DNA of 64,000 nt, taken from assembly GCA_958298945.1 (NCBI GenBank), contig OY282608.1, positions 78,850,806 to 78,914,805 on the forward strand, given 5' to 3'. Every line of letters begins with the position of its first letter. Position 1 is the first letter of the stretch. A program made the translations under genes and the position numbers. This stretch comes from Atherix ibis. Its lineage: Eukaryota; Arthropoda; Insecta; Diptera; Athericidae. Of the stretch, positions 27,601 through 42,760 are shown in pieces. The notes below the pieces were generated by a model, which was given only the letters and a program-made list of their open reading frames with translations, had not been told where the DNA came from and ran no database searches.

Positions 27601-30219
27601 ACCAACAAACCAACACGCGAACAAGCCAACAAACAAACAAAACAACATGCCAACAAGCCAACAAACAAACAAACCAAAAATCTAACAAACCAACAAACCA
27701 ACAAACCAACAAACCAACAAACCAACAAACCAACAAACCAACAAATCAACAAGCCAACAAACCAACAAAACAACAAGCCAACAAGCCAACAAACCAAAAA
27801 ACCAATAAACCAACAAACGAACACACCAACAAACCAACAAACCAACAAACAAACAAACCAACAAACCAACCCACCAAGAAACCAACAAACCAACAAACCA
27901 ACAAACCAACAAACTAACAAACCAACAAGCCAACAAACCACCAAATCAACATGCCAACAAGCCAACAAACAAACAAACCAACAAACAAACAAACAAACAA
28001 ACCAACAAACCAACAAACCAACAAACCAACAAACCAACAAACCAACAAACCAACAAACCAACAAACCAACATACCAACAAGCCAACAAACCAACAAACCA
28101 ACATGCCAACAAGCCAACAAACAAACAAACAAACAAATTAACAAACCAACAAACCAACAAGCCAATAAACCAACAAACCAACAAACCCACAAACTAACAA
28201 ATCAGCAAGTTAACAAATCAACAAACCAACAAACCAACAAACAACAAACCAACAAACAAATAAACCAACAAACCAACAAACCAACAAACCAACAAACCAA
28301 CAAACCAACAAACCAACAAACCAACAAACCAACAAACCAAAAAGCCAACAAACCAACAAACAAACAATCCAACAAGCCAACAAACCAAAAAACCAACAAA
28401 CGAACAAACCAACACACCAACAAACCAACAAACCAACAAACCAACAAGCCAACAAACCAACAAACCAACATGCCAACAAGCCAACAAACAAACAAACAAA
28501 CAAACCAACAAATTAACAAACCAACAAGTTAACAAACCAACAAACCAATAAACCAACAAACCAACAAACAAATAAACCAACAAACCAACAAACCAACAAA
28601 CCAACAAACCAACAAACCAACAAACCAACAAACCAACAAACCAACAAACCAACAAACCAGCAAACCAACAAACCAACAAACCAACAAACCAACAAGCCAA
28701 CAAACCAACAAACCAGCATGCCAACAAGCCAACAAACAAACAAACCAACAAACCAACAAAACAACAAGCCAACAAAACAAAAAACCAACAAACGAACAAA
28801 CCAACAAACCAAGAAACCAACAAACAAACAAACCAACAAACCAACAAACCAACAAACCAACAAACCAACAAACCAACAAACCAACAAACCAACAAACGAA
28901 CAAACCAACAAACCAACAAACAAACAAACCAACAAACCGACCCACCAACAAACCAACAAACCAACAAACGAACAAACCAACAAATCAACAAACCAACAAA
29001 CAAACAAACCAACAAACCGACCCACCAACAAACCAACAAACCAACAAACGAACAAACCAACAAACCAACAAACAAACAAACCAACAAACCAAAAAGCCAA
29101 CAAACCAACAAACCAACAAGCCAAGAAGCCAACAAACCAAAAAACCAACAAACGAACAAACCAACAAACCAACAAACCAATAAACCAACAAACCAACAAA
29201 CCAACAAGCCAACAAACCAACAAACCAACATGCCAACAAGCCAACAAACAAACAAACAAATAAACCAAAAAACTAACAAACCAACAAGTTAACAAACCAA
29301 CAAACCAACAAACCAATAAACCAACAAACCAACAAACAAATAAACCAACAAACCAACAAACCAACAAACCAACAAACCAACAAACCAACAAACCAACAAA
29401 CCAACAAACCAACAAACCAACAAACCAACAAACCAACAAACCAACAAACAACAAACCAACAAACCAACAAACCAACAAACCAACAACCAACAAACCAACA
29501 AACCAACAAACAAACAAACAAACAAACCAACAAACCAACAAACCAACAAACCAACAAACCAACAAACCAACAAACCAACAAACCAACAAACCAACAAACA
29601 AACAAACCAACAAACCAACAAACCAACAAACCAACAAACCAACAAACCAGCAAACCAACAAACCAACAAACCAACAAACCAACAAGCCAACAAACCAACA
29701 AACCAACATGCCAACAAGCCAACAAACAAACAAACCAACAAACCAACAAACCAACAAAACAACAAGCCAACAAAACAAAAAACCAACAAACGAACAAACC
29801 AACAAACCAACAAACCAACAAACAAACAAACCAACAAACCAACAAACCAACAAACCAACAAACCAACAAACCAACAAACCAACAAACGAACAAACCAACA
29901 AACCAACAAACAAACAAACCGACCCACCAACAAACCAACAAACCAACAAACGAACAAACCAACAAACCAACAAACAAACAAACCAACAAACCGACCCACC
30001 AACAAACCAACAAACCAACAAACGAACAAACCAACAAACCAACAAACAAACAAACCAACAAACCAAAAAGCCAACAAACCAACAAACCAACAAGCCAAGA
30101 AGCCAACAAACCAAAAAACCAACAAACGAACAAACCAACAAACCAACAAACCAATAAACCGACAAACCAACAAACCAACAAGCCAACAAACCAACAAACC
30201 AACATGCCAACAAGCCAAC
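27601..30219. repeat. CACGCG-type higher-order repeat, copy 2
   Basis: Starts with CACGCG at 27,614. Its first 1.7 kb matches 30,935-32,600 at an offset of 3,329 then 3,321 bp, and the part after about 29,290 repeats 26,160-27,350 at 3,337. The section at about 29,446-29,500 holds two closely spaced phase-breaking junctions, AAACAACAAACC and AACAACCAAC, not seen in the sister copies. GCATGC, where ATGCC is preceded by G, occurs at about 28,716 and recurs in the copies at 32,037, 37,694, 44,570 and 49,491. Confidence 0.75.
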
Positions 30220-33200
30220 AAACAAACAAACAAATAAACCAACAAACTAACAAACCAACAAGTTAACAAACCAACAAACCAATAAACCAATAAACCAACA
30301 AACCAACAAACAAATAAACCAACAAACCAACAAACCAACAAACCAACAAACCAACAAACCAACAAACCAACAAACCCACAAACCAACAAACCAACAAACC
30401 AACAAACCAGCAAACCAACAAACCAACAAACCAACAAACCAACAAGCCAACAAACCAACAAACCAACATGCCAACAAGCCAACAAACAAACAAACCAACA
30501 AACCAACAAACCAACAAACCAACAAACCAACAAACCAACAAACCAACAAGCCAACAAACAAACAAACCAACAAACCAACAAAACAACAAACCAACAAATT
30601 AACAAACAAACAAGCCAACAAACCGAAAAACCAACAAACGAACAAACCAACAAACCAACAAACCAACAAACAAACAAACAAACCAACAAATCAACAAACC
30701 AACAAACCAACTAGCCAACAAACAAATAAACCAACAAACCAACAAACCAACAAACCAACAAACCAACAAGCCAACAAACCAACAAACCAATACGCCAACA
30801 AGCCAACAAACAAACAAAACAACAAGCCAACAAACTAACAAACCAAAAATCGAACAAACCAACAAACCAACAAACCAACAAACCAACAAACCAACAAACC
30901 AACAAACCAACAAGCCAACAAACCAACAAACCAACACGCGAACAAGCCAACAAACAAACAAAACAACATGCCAACAAGCCAACAAACAAACAAACCAAAA
31001 ATCTAACAAACCAACAAACCAACAAACCAACAAACCAACAAACCAACAAACCAACAAACCAACAAATCAACAAGCCAACAAACCAACAAAACAACAAGCC
31101 AACAAGCCAACAAACCAAAAAACTAATAAACCAACAAACGAACACACCAACAAACCAACAAACCAACAAACAAACAAACCAACAAACCAACCCACCAAGA
31201 AACCAACAAACCAACAAACCAACAAACCAACAAACCAACAAACTAACAAACCAACAAGCCAACAAACCACCAAATCAACATGCCAACAAGCCAACAAACA
31301 AACAAACCAACAAACAAACAAACAAACAAACCAACAAACCAACAAACCAACAAACCAACAAACCAACAAACCAACAAACCAACAAACCAACAAACCAACA
31401 TACCAACAAGCCAACAAACCAACAAACCAACATGCCAACAAGCCAACAAACAAACAAACAAACAAATTAACAAACCAACAAACCAACAAGCCAATAAACC
31501 AACAAACCAACAAACCCACAAACTAACAAATCAGCAAGTTAACAAATCAACAAACCAACAAACCAACAAACAACAAACCAACAAACAAATAAACCAACAA
31601 ACCAACAAACCAACAAACCAACAAACCAACAAACCAACAAACCAACAAACCAACAAACCAAAAAGCCAACAAACCAACAAACAAACAATCCAACAAGCCA
31701 ACAAACCAAAAAACCAACAAACGAACAAACCAACACACCAACAAACCAACAAACCAACAAACCAACAAGCCAACAAACCAACAAACCAACATGCCAACAA
31801 GCCAACAAACAAACAAACAAACAAACCAACAAATTAACAAACCAACAAGTTAACAAACCAACAAACCAATAAACCAACAAACCAACAAACAAATAAACCA
31901 ACAAACCAACAAACCAACAAACCAACAAACCAACAAACCAACAAACCAACAAACCAACAAACCAACAAACCAACAAACCAGCAAACCAACAACCCAACAA
32001 ACCAACAAACCAACAAGCCAACAAACCAACAAACCAGCATGCCAACAAGCCAACAAACAAACAAACCAACAAACCAACAAAACAACAAGCCAACAAAACA
32101 AAAAACCAACAAACGAACAAACCAACAAACCAAGAAACCAACAAACAAACAAACCAACAAACCAACAAACCAACAAACCAACAAACCAACAAACCAACAA
32201 ACCAACAAACCAACAAACGAACAAACCAACAAACCAACAAACAAACAAACCAACAAACCGACCCACCAACAAACCAACAAACCAACAAACGAACAAACCA
32301 ACAAATCAACAAACCAACAAACAAACAAACCAACAAACCGACCCACCAACAAACCAACAAACCAACAAACGAACAAACCAACAAACCAACAAACAAACAA
32401 ACCAACAAACCAAAAAGCCAACAAACCAACAAACCAACAAGCCGAGAAGCCAACAAACCAAAAAACCAACAAACGAACAAACCAACAAACCAACAAACCA
32501 ATAAACCAACAAACCAACAAACCAACAAGCCAACAAAACAACAAACCAACATGCCAACAAGCCAACAAACAAACAAACAAATAAACCAACAAACTAACAA
32601 ACCAACAAGTTAACAAACCAACAAACCAACAAACCAATAAACCAACAAACCAACAAACAAATAAACCAACAAACCAACAAACCAACAAACCAACAAACCA
32701 ACAAACCAACAAACCAACAAACCAACAAACCAACAAACCAACAAACCAGCAAACCAACAAACCAACAAACCAACAAACCAACAAGCCAACAAACCAACAA
32801 ACCAACAAACCAACAAACAAACAAACCAACAAACCAACAAACCAACAAACCAACAAACCAACAAACCAACAAACCAACAAACCAACAAACCAACAAACAA
32901 ACAAGCCAACAAACAAACAAACCAACAAACCAACAAACCAACAAACCAACAAACCAACAAGCCAACAAACCGAAAAACACACAAACGAACAAACCAACAA
33001 ACCAACAAACAAACAAACAAACCAACAAATCAACAAACCAACAAACCAACTAGCCAACGAACCAACAAACCAACATGCCAACAAGCCAACAAACAAACAA
33101 ACTACAAACCAACAAACCAACAAACCAAAAAACCAACAAACCAACAAACCAACAAGCCAACAAACCAATAAACCAACAAACCAACAAGCCAACAAACCAA

Positions 33201-36200
33201 AAAACCAACAAACGAACAAACCAACAAACCAACAAACCAACAAACCAAAAAACCAACAAACCAACAAACCAACAACCCAACAAAACAGCAAACCAATAAA
33301 CCAACAAACCAACAAACCAACAAACCAACAAGCCAATAAAGAAATAAACCAACAAGTTAACAAACCAACAAACCAACAAACCAACAAACCAACAAACAAA
33401 TAAACCAACAAACCAACAAATCAACAAACCAACAAACCAACAAACCAACAAACCAACAAACCAACAAACCAACAAACCAACAAACCAACAAACCAACAAA
33501 CCAACAAGCCAACAAACAAACAAACCAACAAACCAACAAAACAACAAACCAACAAATTAACAAACAAACAAGCCAACAAACCGAAAAACCAACAAACGAA
33601 CAAACCAACAAACCAACAAACCAACAAACAAACAAACAAACCAACAAATCAACAAACCAACAAACCAACTAGCCAACAAACAAATAAACCAACAAACCAA
33701 CAAACCAACAAACCAACAAACCAACAAGCCAACAAACCAACAAACCAATACGCCAACAAGCCAACAAACAAACAAAACAACAAGCCAACAAACAAACAAA
33801 CCAAAAATCGAACAAACCAACAAACCAACAAACCAACAAACCAACAAACCAACAAACCAACAAACCAACAAACCAACAAGCCAACAAACCAACAAAACAA
33901 CAAGCCAACAAACCAAAAAACTAACAAACCAACAAACGAACAAACCAACAAACCAACAAACCAACAAACAAACAAACCAACAAACCGACCCACCAACAAA
34001 CCAACAAACCAGCAAATCAACAAACCAACAAACCAACAAGCCAACAAACCAAAAAGCCAACAAACGAACAAACCAACAAACCATCGAACCAACAAACAAA
34101 CAAACCAACAAACCAACAAACCAACAAACCAACTAACCAACAAACCAACAAACCAACAAGCCAACAAACCAACAAACCAACACGCGAACAAGCCAACAAA
34201 CAAACAAAACAACAAACCAACAAACCAACAAACCAACAAACCAACAAACCAACAAACGAACAAACCAACAAACCAACAAACCAACAAACCAACAAACCAA
34301 AAAGCCAACAAACCAACAAACCAACATGCCAACAAGCCAACAAACAAACAAACCAAAAATCGAACAAAACAACAAACCAACAAACCAACAAACCAACAAA
34401 CCAACAAACCAACAAACCAACAAACCAACAAACTAACAAGCCAACAAACCAACAAAACAACAAACCAACAAGCAAACAAACCAAAAAACCAATAAACCAA
34501 CAAACAAACAAACCAACAAACCAACAAACCAACAAACAAACAAACCAACAAACCAACCCACCAAGAAACCAACAAACCAACAAACCAACAAACCAACAAA
34601 CCAACCAGCCAACAAACCAACAAATCAACATGCCAACAAACCAACAAACAAACAAACCAACAAACAAACAAACAAACAAACCAACAAACCAACAAACCAA
34701 CAAACCAACAAACCAACAAACCAACAAACCAACAAACCAACAAACCAACAAACCAACAAACCAACAAGCCAACAAACCAACAAACCAACAAACCAACAAG
34801 CCAACAAACCAAAAAACCAACAAACGAACAAACCAACAAACCAACAAACCAACAAACCAACAAACCAACAAACAAACAAACCAACAAACCAACAAACCAA
34901 CAAACCAACAAACCAACAAACCAACAAACCAACAAACCAACAAACAAACAAGCCAACAAACAAACAAACCAACAAACCAACAAACCAACAAACCAACAAA
35001 CCAACAAGCCAACAAACCAACTAACCAACAAACCAACAAACCAACAAGCCAACAAACCAACAAACCAACACGCGAACAAGCCAACAAACAAACAAAACAA
35101 CAAACCAACAAACCAACAAACCAACAAACCAACAAACCAACAAACGAACAAACCAAAAAGCCAACAAACCAACAAACCAACATGCCAACAAGCCAACAAA
35201 CAAACAAACCAAAAATCGAACAAAACAACAAACCAACAAACCAACAAACCAACAAACCAACAAACCAACAAACCAACAAACCAACAAACTAACAAGCCAA
35301 CAAACCAACAAAACAACAAACCAACAAGCAAACAAACCAAAAAACCAATAAACCAACAAACAAACAAACCAACAAACCAACAAACCAACAAACAAACAAA
35401 CCAACAAACCAACCCACCAAGAAACCAACAAACCAACAAACCAACAAACCAACAAACCAACAAACCAACAAGCCAACAAACCAACAAATCAACATGCCAA
35501 CAAACCAACAAACAAACAAACCAACAAACAAACAAACAAACAAACCAACAAACCAACAAACCAACAAACCAACAAACCAACAAACCAACAAACCAACAAA
35601 CCAACAAACCAACAAACCAACAAACCAACAAACCAACAAGCCAACAAACCAACAAACCAACAAACCAACAAGCCAACAAACCAAAAAACCAACAAACGAA
35701 CAAACCAACAAACCAACAAACCAACAAACCAACAAACCAACAAACAAACAAACCAACAAACCAACAAACCAACAAACCAACAAACCAACAAACCAACAAA
35801 CCAACAAACCAACAAACAAACAAGCCAACAAACAAACAAACCAACAAACCAACAAACCAACAAACCAACAAACCAACAAGCCAACAAACCGAAAAACACA
35901 CAAACGAACAAACCAACAAACCAACAAACAAACAAACAAACCAACAAATCAACAAACCAACAAACCAACTAGCCAACGAACCAACAAACCAACATGCCAA
36001 CAAGCCAACAAACAAACAAACTACAAACCAACAAACCAACAAACAAACAAACCAAAAAACCAACAAACCAACAAACCAACAAGCCAACAAACCAATAAAC
36101 CAACAAACCAACAAGCCAACAAACCAAAAAACCAACAAACGAACAAACCAACAAACCAACAAACCAACAAACCAAAAAACCAACAAACCAACAAACCAAC

Positions 36201-39200
36201 AACCCAACAAACCAGCAAACCAATAAACCAACAAACCAACAAACCAACAAACCAACAAGCCAATAAAGAAATAAACCAACAAGTTAACAAACCAACAAAC
36301 CAACAAACCAACAAACCAACAAACAAATAAACCAACAAACCAACAAATCAACAAACCAACAAACCAACAAGCCAACAAACCAACAAACCAATACGCCAAC
36401 AAGCCAACAAACAAACAAAACAACAAACCAACAAATCAACAAACCAACAAACCAACAAGCCAACAAACCAAAAAACCAACAAACGAACAAACCAACAAAC
36501 CAACGAACCAACAAACAAACAAACCAACAAACCAACAAACCAACAAACCAACAAACCAACAAACCAACAAGCCAACAAACCAACAAACCAACACGCGAAC
36601 AAGCCAACAAACAAACAAAACAACATGCCAACAAGCCAACAAACAAACAAACCAAAAATCTAACAAACCAACAAACCAACAAACCAACAAACCAACAAAC
36701 CAACAAACCAACAAACCAACAAATCAACAAGCCAACAAACCAACAAAACAACAAGCCAACAAGCCAACAAACCAAAAAACCAATAAACCAACAAACGAAC
36801 ACACCAACAAACCAACAAACCAACAAACAAACAAACCAACAAACCAACCCACCAAGAAACCAACAAACCAACAAACCAACAAACCAACAAACTAACAAAC
36901 CAACAAGCCAACAAACCACCAAATCAACATGCCAACAAGCCAACAAACAAACAAACCAACAAACAAACAAACAAACAAACCAACAAACCAACAAACCAAC
37001 AAACCAACAAACCAACAAACCAACAAACCAACAAACCAACAAACCAACAAACCAACATACCAACAAGCCAACAAACCAACAAACCAACATGCCAACAAGC
37101 CAACAAACAAACAAACAAACAAATTAACAAACCAACAAACCAACAAGCCAATAAACCAACAAACCAACAAACCCACAAACTAACAAATCAGCAAGTTAAC
37201 AAATCAACAAACCAACAAACCAACAAACAACAAACCAACAAACAAATAAACCAACAAACCAACAAACCAACAAACCAACAAACCAACAAACCAACAAACC
37301 AACAAACCAACAAACCAAAAAGCCAACAAACCAACAAACAAACAATCCAACAAGCCAACAAACCAAAAAACCAACAAACGAACAAACCAACACACCAACA
37401 AACCAACAAACCAACAAACCAACAAGCCAACAAACCAACAAACCAACATGCCAACAAGCCAACAAACAAACAAACAAACAAACCAACAAATTAACAAACC
37501 AACAAGTTAACAAACCAACAAACCAATAAACCAACAAACCAACAAACAAATAAACCAACAAACCAACAAACCAACAAACCAACAAATCAACAAACCAACA
37601 AACCAACAAACCAACAAACCAACAAACCAACAAACCAGCAAACCAACAAACCAACAAACCAACAAACCAACAAGCCAACAAACCAACAAACCAGCATGCC
37701 AACAAGCCAACAAACAAACAAACCAACAAACCAACAAAACAACAAGCCAACAAAACAAAAAACCAACAAACGAACAAACCAACAAACCAAGAAACCAACA
37801 AACAAACAAACCAACAAACCAACAAACCAACAAACCAACAAACCAACAAACCAACAAACCAACAAACCAACAAACGAACAAACCAACAAACCAACAAACA
37901 AACAAACCAACAAACCGACCCACCAACAAACCAACAAACCAACAAACGAACAAACCAACAAATCAACAAACCAACAAACAAACAAACCAACAAACCGACC
38001 CACCAACAAACCAACAAACCAACAAACGAACAAACCAACAAACCAACAAACAAACAAACCAACAAACCAAAAAGCCAACAAACCAACAAACCAACAAGCC
38101 AAGAAGCCAACAAACCAAAAAACCAACAAACGAACAAACCAACAAACCAACAAACCAATAAACCAACAAACCAACAAACCAACAAGCCAACAAACCAACA
38201 AACCAACATGCCAACAAACAAACAAACAAATAAACCAACAAACTAACAAACCAACAAGTTAACAAACCAACAAACCAACAAACCAATAAACCAACAAACC
38301 AACAAACAAATAAACCAACAAACCAACAAACCAACAAACCAACAAACCAACAAACCAACAAACCAACAAACCAACAAACCAACAAACCAACAAACCAACA
38401 AACCAGCAAACCAACAAACCAACAAACCAACAAACCAACAAACCAACAAACCAACAAACCAACATGCCAACAAGCCAACAAACAAACAAACCAACAAACC
38501 AACAAACCAACAAACCAACAAGCCAACAAAACAAAAAACCAACAAACGAACAAACCAACAAACCAACAAACCAACAAACCAACAAACAAACAAACCAACA
38601 AACCAACAAACCAACAAACCAACAAACCAACAAACCAACAAACCAACAAACCAACAAACGAACAAACCAACAAACAAACAAACCAACAAACCGACCCACC
38701 AACAAACCAACAAACCAGCAAATCAACAAACCAACAAACCAACAAGCCAACAAACCAAAAAACCAACAAATGAACAAACCAACAAACCAACGAACCAACA
38801 AACAAACAAACCAACAAACCAACAAACCAACAAGCCAACAAACCAACAAACCAACACGCGAACAAGCCAACAAACAATTAAAACAACAAACCAACAAACC
38901 AACAAACCAACAAACCAACAAACCAACAAACGAACAAACCAACAAACCAACAAAACAACAAACCAACAAACCAACAAACCAACAAGCCAACAAACCAACA
39001 AACCAACATGCCAACAAGCCAACAAACAAACAAACCAAAAATCGAACAAACCAACAAAACAACAAACCAACAAACCAACAAACCAACAAACCAACAAACC
39101 AACAAACTAATAAGCCAACAAACCAACAAAACAACAAGCCAACAAGCCAACAAACCAAAAAACCAATAAACCAACAAACGAACAAACCAACAAACCAACA

Positions 39201-42200
39201 AACCAACAAACAAACAAACCAACAAACCAACCCACCAAGAAACCAACAAATCAACCCACCAAGAAACCAACAAACCAACAAACCAACAAGCCAACAAACC
39301 AACAAATCAACATGCCAACAAGCCAACAAACAAACAAACCAACAAACAAACAAACAAACAAACCAACAAACCAACAAACCAAAAAACCAACAAACCAACA
39401 AACTAACAAACCAACAAAACAACAAGCCAACAAACCAACAAACCAACAAACCAACAAGCCAACAAACCAAAAAACCAACAAACGAACAAACCAACAAACC
39501 AACAAACCATCAAACCAACAAACAAACAAACCAACAAACAAACAAACCAACAAACCAACAAACCAACAAACCAACAAACCAACAAACCAACAAGCCAACA
39601 AACAAACAAACCAACAAACCAACAAACCAACAAACCAACAAACCAACAAACCGACAAACCAACAAGCCAACAAACCGAAAAACCAACAAACCAACAAACG
39701 AACAAACCAACAAACCAACAAACCAACAAACAAACAAACAAACCAACAAATCAACAAACCAACAAACCAACTAGCCAACAAACCAACAAACCAACATGCC
39801 AACAAGCCAACAAACAAACAAACTACAAACCAACAAACCAACAAACCAACAAACCAACAAACCAACAAACCAACAAACCAACAAGCCAACAAACCAACAA
39901 ACCAACAAGCCAACAAACCAAAAAACCAACAAACGAACAAACCAACAAACCAACAAACCAACAAACCAAAAAACCAACAAACCAACAAACCAACAACTCA
40001 ACAAACCAGCAAACCAATAAACCAACAAACCAACAAACCAACAAACCAACAAGCCAATAAAGAAATAAACCAACAAGTTAACAAACCAACAAACCAACAA
40101 ACCAACAACCCAACAAACAAATAAACCAACAAACCAACAAACCAACAAACCAACAAACCAACAAGCCAACAAACCAATAAACCAATACGCCAACAACCCA
40201 ACAAACAAACAAAACAACAAACCAACAAACCAACAAACCAACAAACCAACAAGCCAACAAACCAAGAAACCAACATGCCAACAAGCCAACAAACAAACAA
40301 ACCAAAAATCGAGCAAACCAACAAACCAACAAACCAACAAACCAACAAACCAACAAACCAACAAACCAACAAACAAACAAACCAACAAAACAACAAGCCA
40401 ACAAACCAAAAAACTAACAAACCAACAAACGAACAAACCAACAAACCAACAAACCAACAAACAAACAAACCAACAAACCGACCCACCAACAAACCAACAA
40501 ACCAGCAAATCAACAAACCAACAAACCAACAAGCCAACAAACCAAAAAACCAAAAAACCAACAAACCAACAAACCAACGAACCAACAAACAAACAAACCA
40601 ACAAACCAACAAACCAACAAACCAACAAACCAACAAACCAACAAACCAACAAACCAACAAGCCAACAAACCAACACGCGAACAAGCCAACAAACAAACAA
40701 AACAACAAACCAACAAACCAACAAACCAACAAACCAACAAACCAACAAACGAACAAACGAACAAACCAACAAACCAACAAACCAACAAACCAACAAACCA
40801 ACAAACCAACAAGCCAACAAACCAACAAACCAACATGCCAACAAGCCAACAAACAAACAAACCAAAAATCGAACAAACCAACAAACCAACAAACCAACAA
40901 ACCAACAAACCAACAAACCAACAAACCAACAAACCAACAAGCCAACAAACCAACAAAACAACAAGCCAACAAGCCAACAAACCAAAAAACCAATAAACCA
41001 ACAAACCAACAAACCAACAAACCAACAAACCAACAAACAAACAAACCAACAAACCAACCCACCAAGAAACTAACAAACCGACAAACCAACAAACCAACAA
41101 ACCAACAAACCAACAAGCCAACAAACCAACAAATCAACATGCCAACAAGCCAACAAACAAACAAACCAACAAACAAACAAACAAACAAACCAACAAACCA
41201 ACAAACCAACAAACCAACAGACCAACAAACCAACAAACCAACAAACCAACAAACCAACAAACCAACAAGCCAACAAACCAACAAACCAACATGCCAAGAA
41301 GCCAACAAACAAACAAACAAACAAACTAACAAACCAACAAACCAACAAGCCAATAAACCAACAAACCAACAAACCAACAAACTAACAAATCAACAAGTTA
41401 ACAAACCAACAAACCAACAAACCAACAAACAACAAACCAACAAACAAATAAACCAACAAACCAACAAACCAACAAACCAACAAACCAACAAACCAACAAA
41501 CCAACAAACCAAAAAGCCAACAAACCAACAAACAAACAAACCAACAAACCAACAAACCAACAAACAACAAACCAACAAACAAAAAAACCAACAAACCAAC
41601 AAACCAACAAACCAACAAACCAACAAACCAACAAACCAACAAACCAACAAACCAACAAACCAACAAGCCAACAAACCAACAAACCAACATGGCAACAAGC
41701 CAACAAACAAACAAACAAACAAACCAACAAACTAACAAACCAACAAGTTAACAAACCAACAAACCAATAAACCAACAAACCAACAAACAAATAAACCAAC
41801 AAACCAACAAACCAACAAACCAACAAACCAACAAACCAAAAAGCCAACAAACCAGCAAACCAACAAGCCAACAAGCCAACAAATGAACAGACCAACAAAC
41901 CAACAAACCAACAAACCAACAAACAAACAAACCAACAAACCAAAAAGCCAACAAACCAACAAACCAACAAGCCAAGAAGCCAACAAACCAAAAAACCAAC
42001 AAACGAACAAACCAACAAACCAACAAACCACTAAACCAACAAACCAACAAACCAACAAGCCAACAAACCAACAAACCAACATGCCAACAAACCAACAAAC
42101 AAACAAACAAACAAACAAACAAACCAACAAACTAACAAACCAACAAGTTAACAAACCAACAAAACAACAAACCAATAAACCAACAAACCAACAAACAAAT

Positions 42201-42760
42201 AAACCAACAAACCAACAAACCAACAAACCAACAAACCAACAAACCAACAAACCAACAAACCAACAAACCAACAAACCAGCAAACCTACAAACCAGCAAAC
42301 CAACAAACCAACAAACCAACAAACCAACAAGCCAACAAACCAACAAACCAACAAACCAACAAGCCAACAAACAAACAAACCAACAAACCAACAATCCAAC
42401 AAACCAACAAGCCAACAAAACAAAAAACCAACAAACGAACAAACTAACAAACCAACAAACCAACAAACAAACAAACCAACAAACCAATAAACGAACAAAC
42501 CAACAAACCAACAAACCAACAAACCAACAAACCAACAAACCAACAAGCCAAAAAACAAACAAACCAACAAACCAACAAACCAACAAACCAACAAACCAAC
42601 AAACCAACAAACCAACAAACCAACAAACCAACAAACAAACAAACCAACAAACCAACAAACCAACAAACCAACAAACCAACAAAAAAACAAAGCAACAAAC
42701 AAACAAGCCAACAAACCAACATGCCGACAAGCCAACAAACAAACAAACCAACAAACCAAC
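30220..42760. repeat. Large higher-order repeat, about 12.54-kb offset, copy A
   Basis: The ordered variants of this 12.5-kb stretch recur from 42,761 onward. The offset is 12,541 at the left end (CACGCG 30,935 and 43,476), 12,533 from about 31,243, 12,549 near 34,630, 11,789 from about 35,900, 11,797 from about 37,188 and 11,805 from about 37,963 to the end. All steps are multiples of 8. The copy itself contains CACGCG-led sub-blocks at 30,935, 34,181, 35,069, 36,592, 38,855 and 40,674. Confidence 0.88.
34140..35880. repeat. Tandem duplication of about 860-890 bp inside copy A
   Basis: CACGCG at 34,181 and 35,069 (offset 888), CATGCC at 34,325 and 35,181 (offset 856) and CTAACAAG at 34,433 and 35,289 (offset 856) show two successive copies. 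Copy B at 46.7-47.7 kb keeps one full unit and lacks about 760 bp, corresponding to roughly 35,110-35,870 of copy A. Copy A may have gained the second unit, or copy B may have lost it. Confidence 0.78.

Noticed and set aside
33649..36426. 925-codon open frame on the - strand, the longest in the window; also 57,479-59,476 (665 codons) and 11,777-13,642 (621 codons)
   Set aside because: The products are pure LLVCWFVG repeats with point variants. The frame exists only because the octamer is stop-free, starts and stops fall on variant octamers, and overlapping frames give the same peptide. There is no domain, ribosome site or codon-level constraint.
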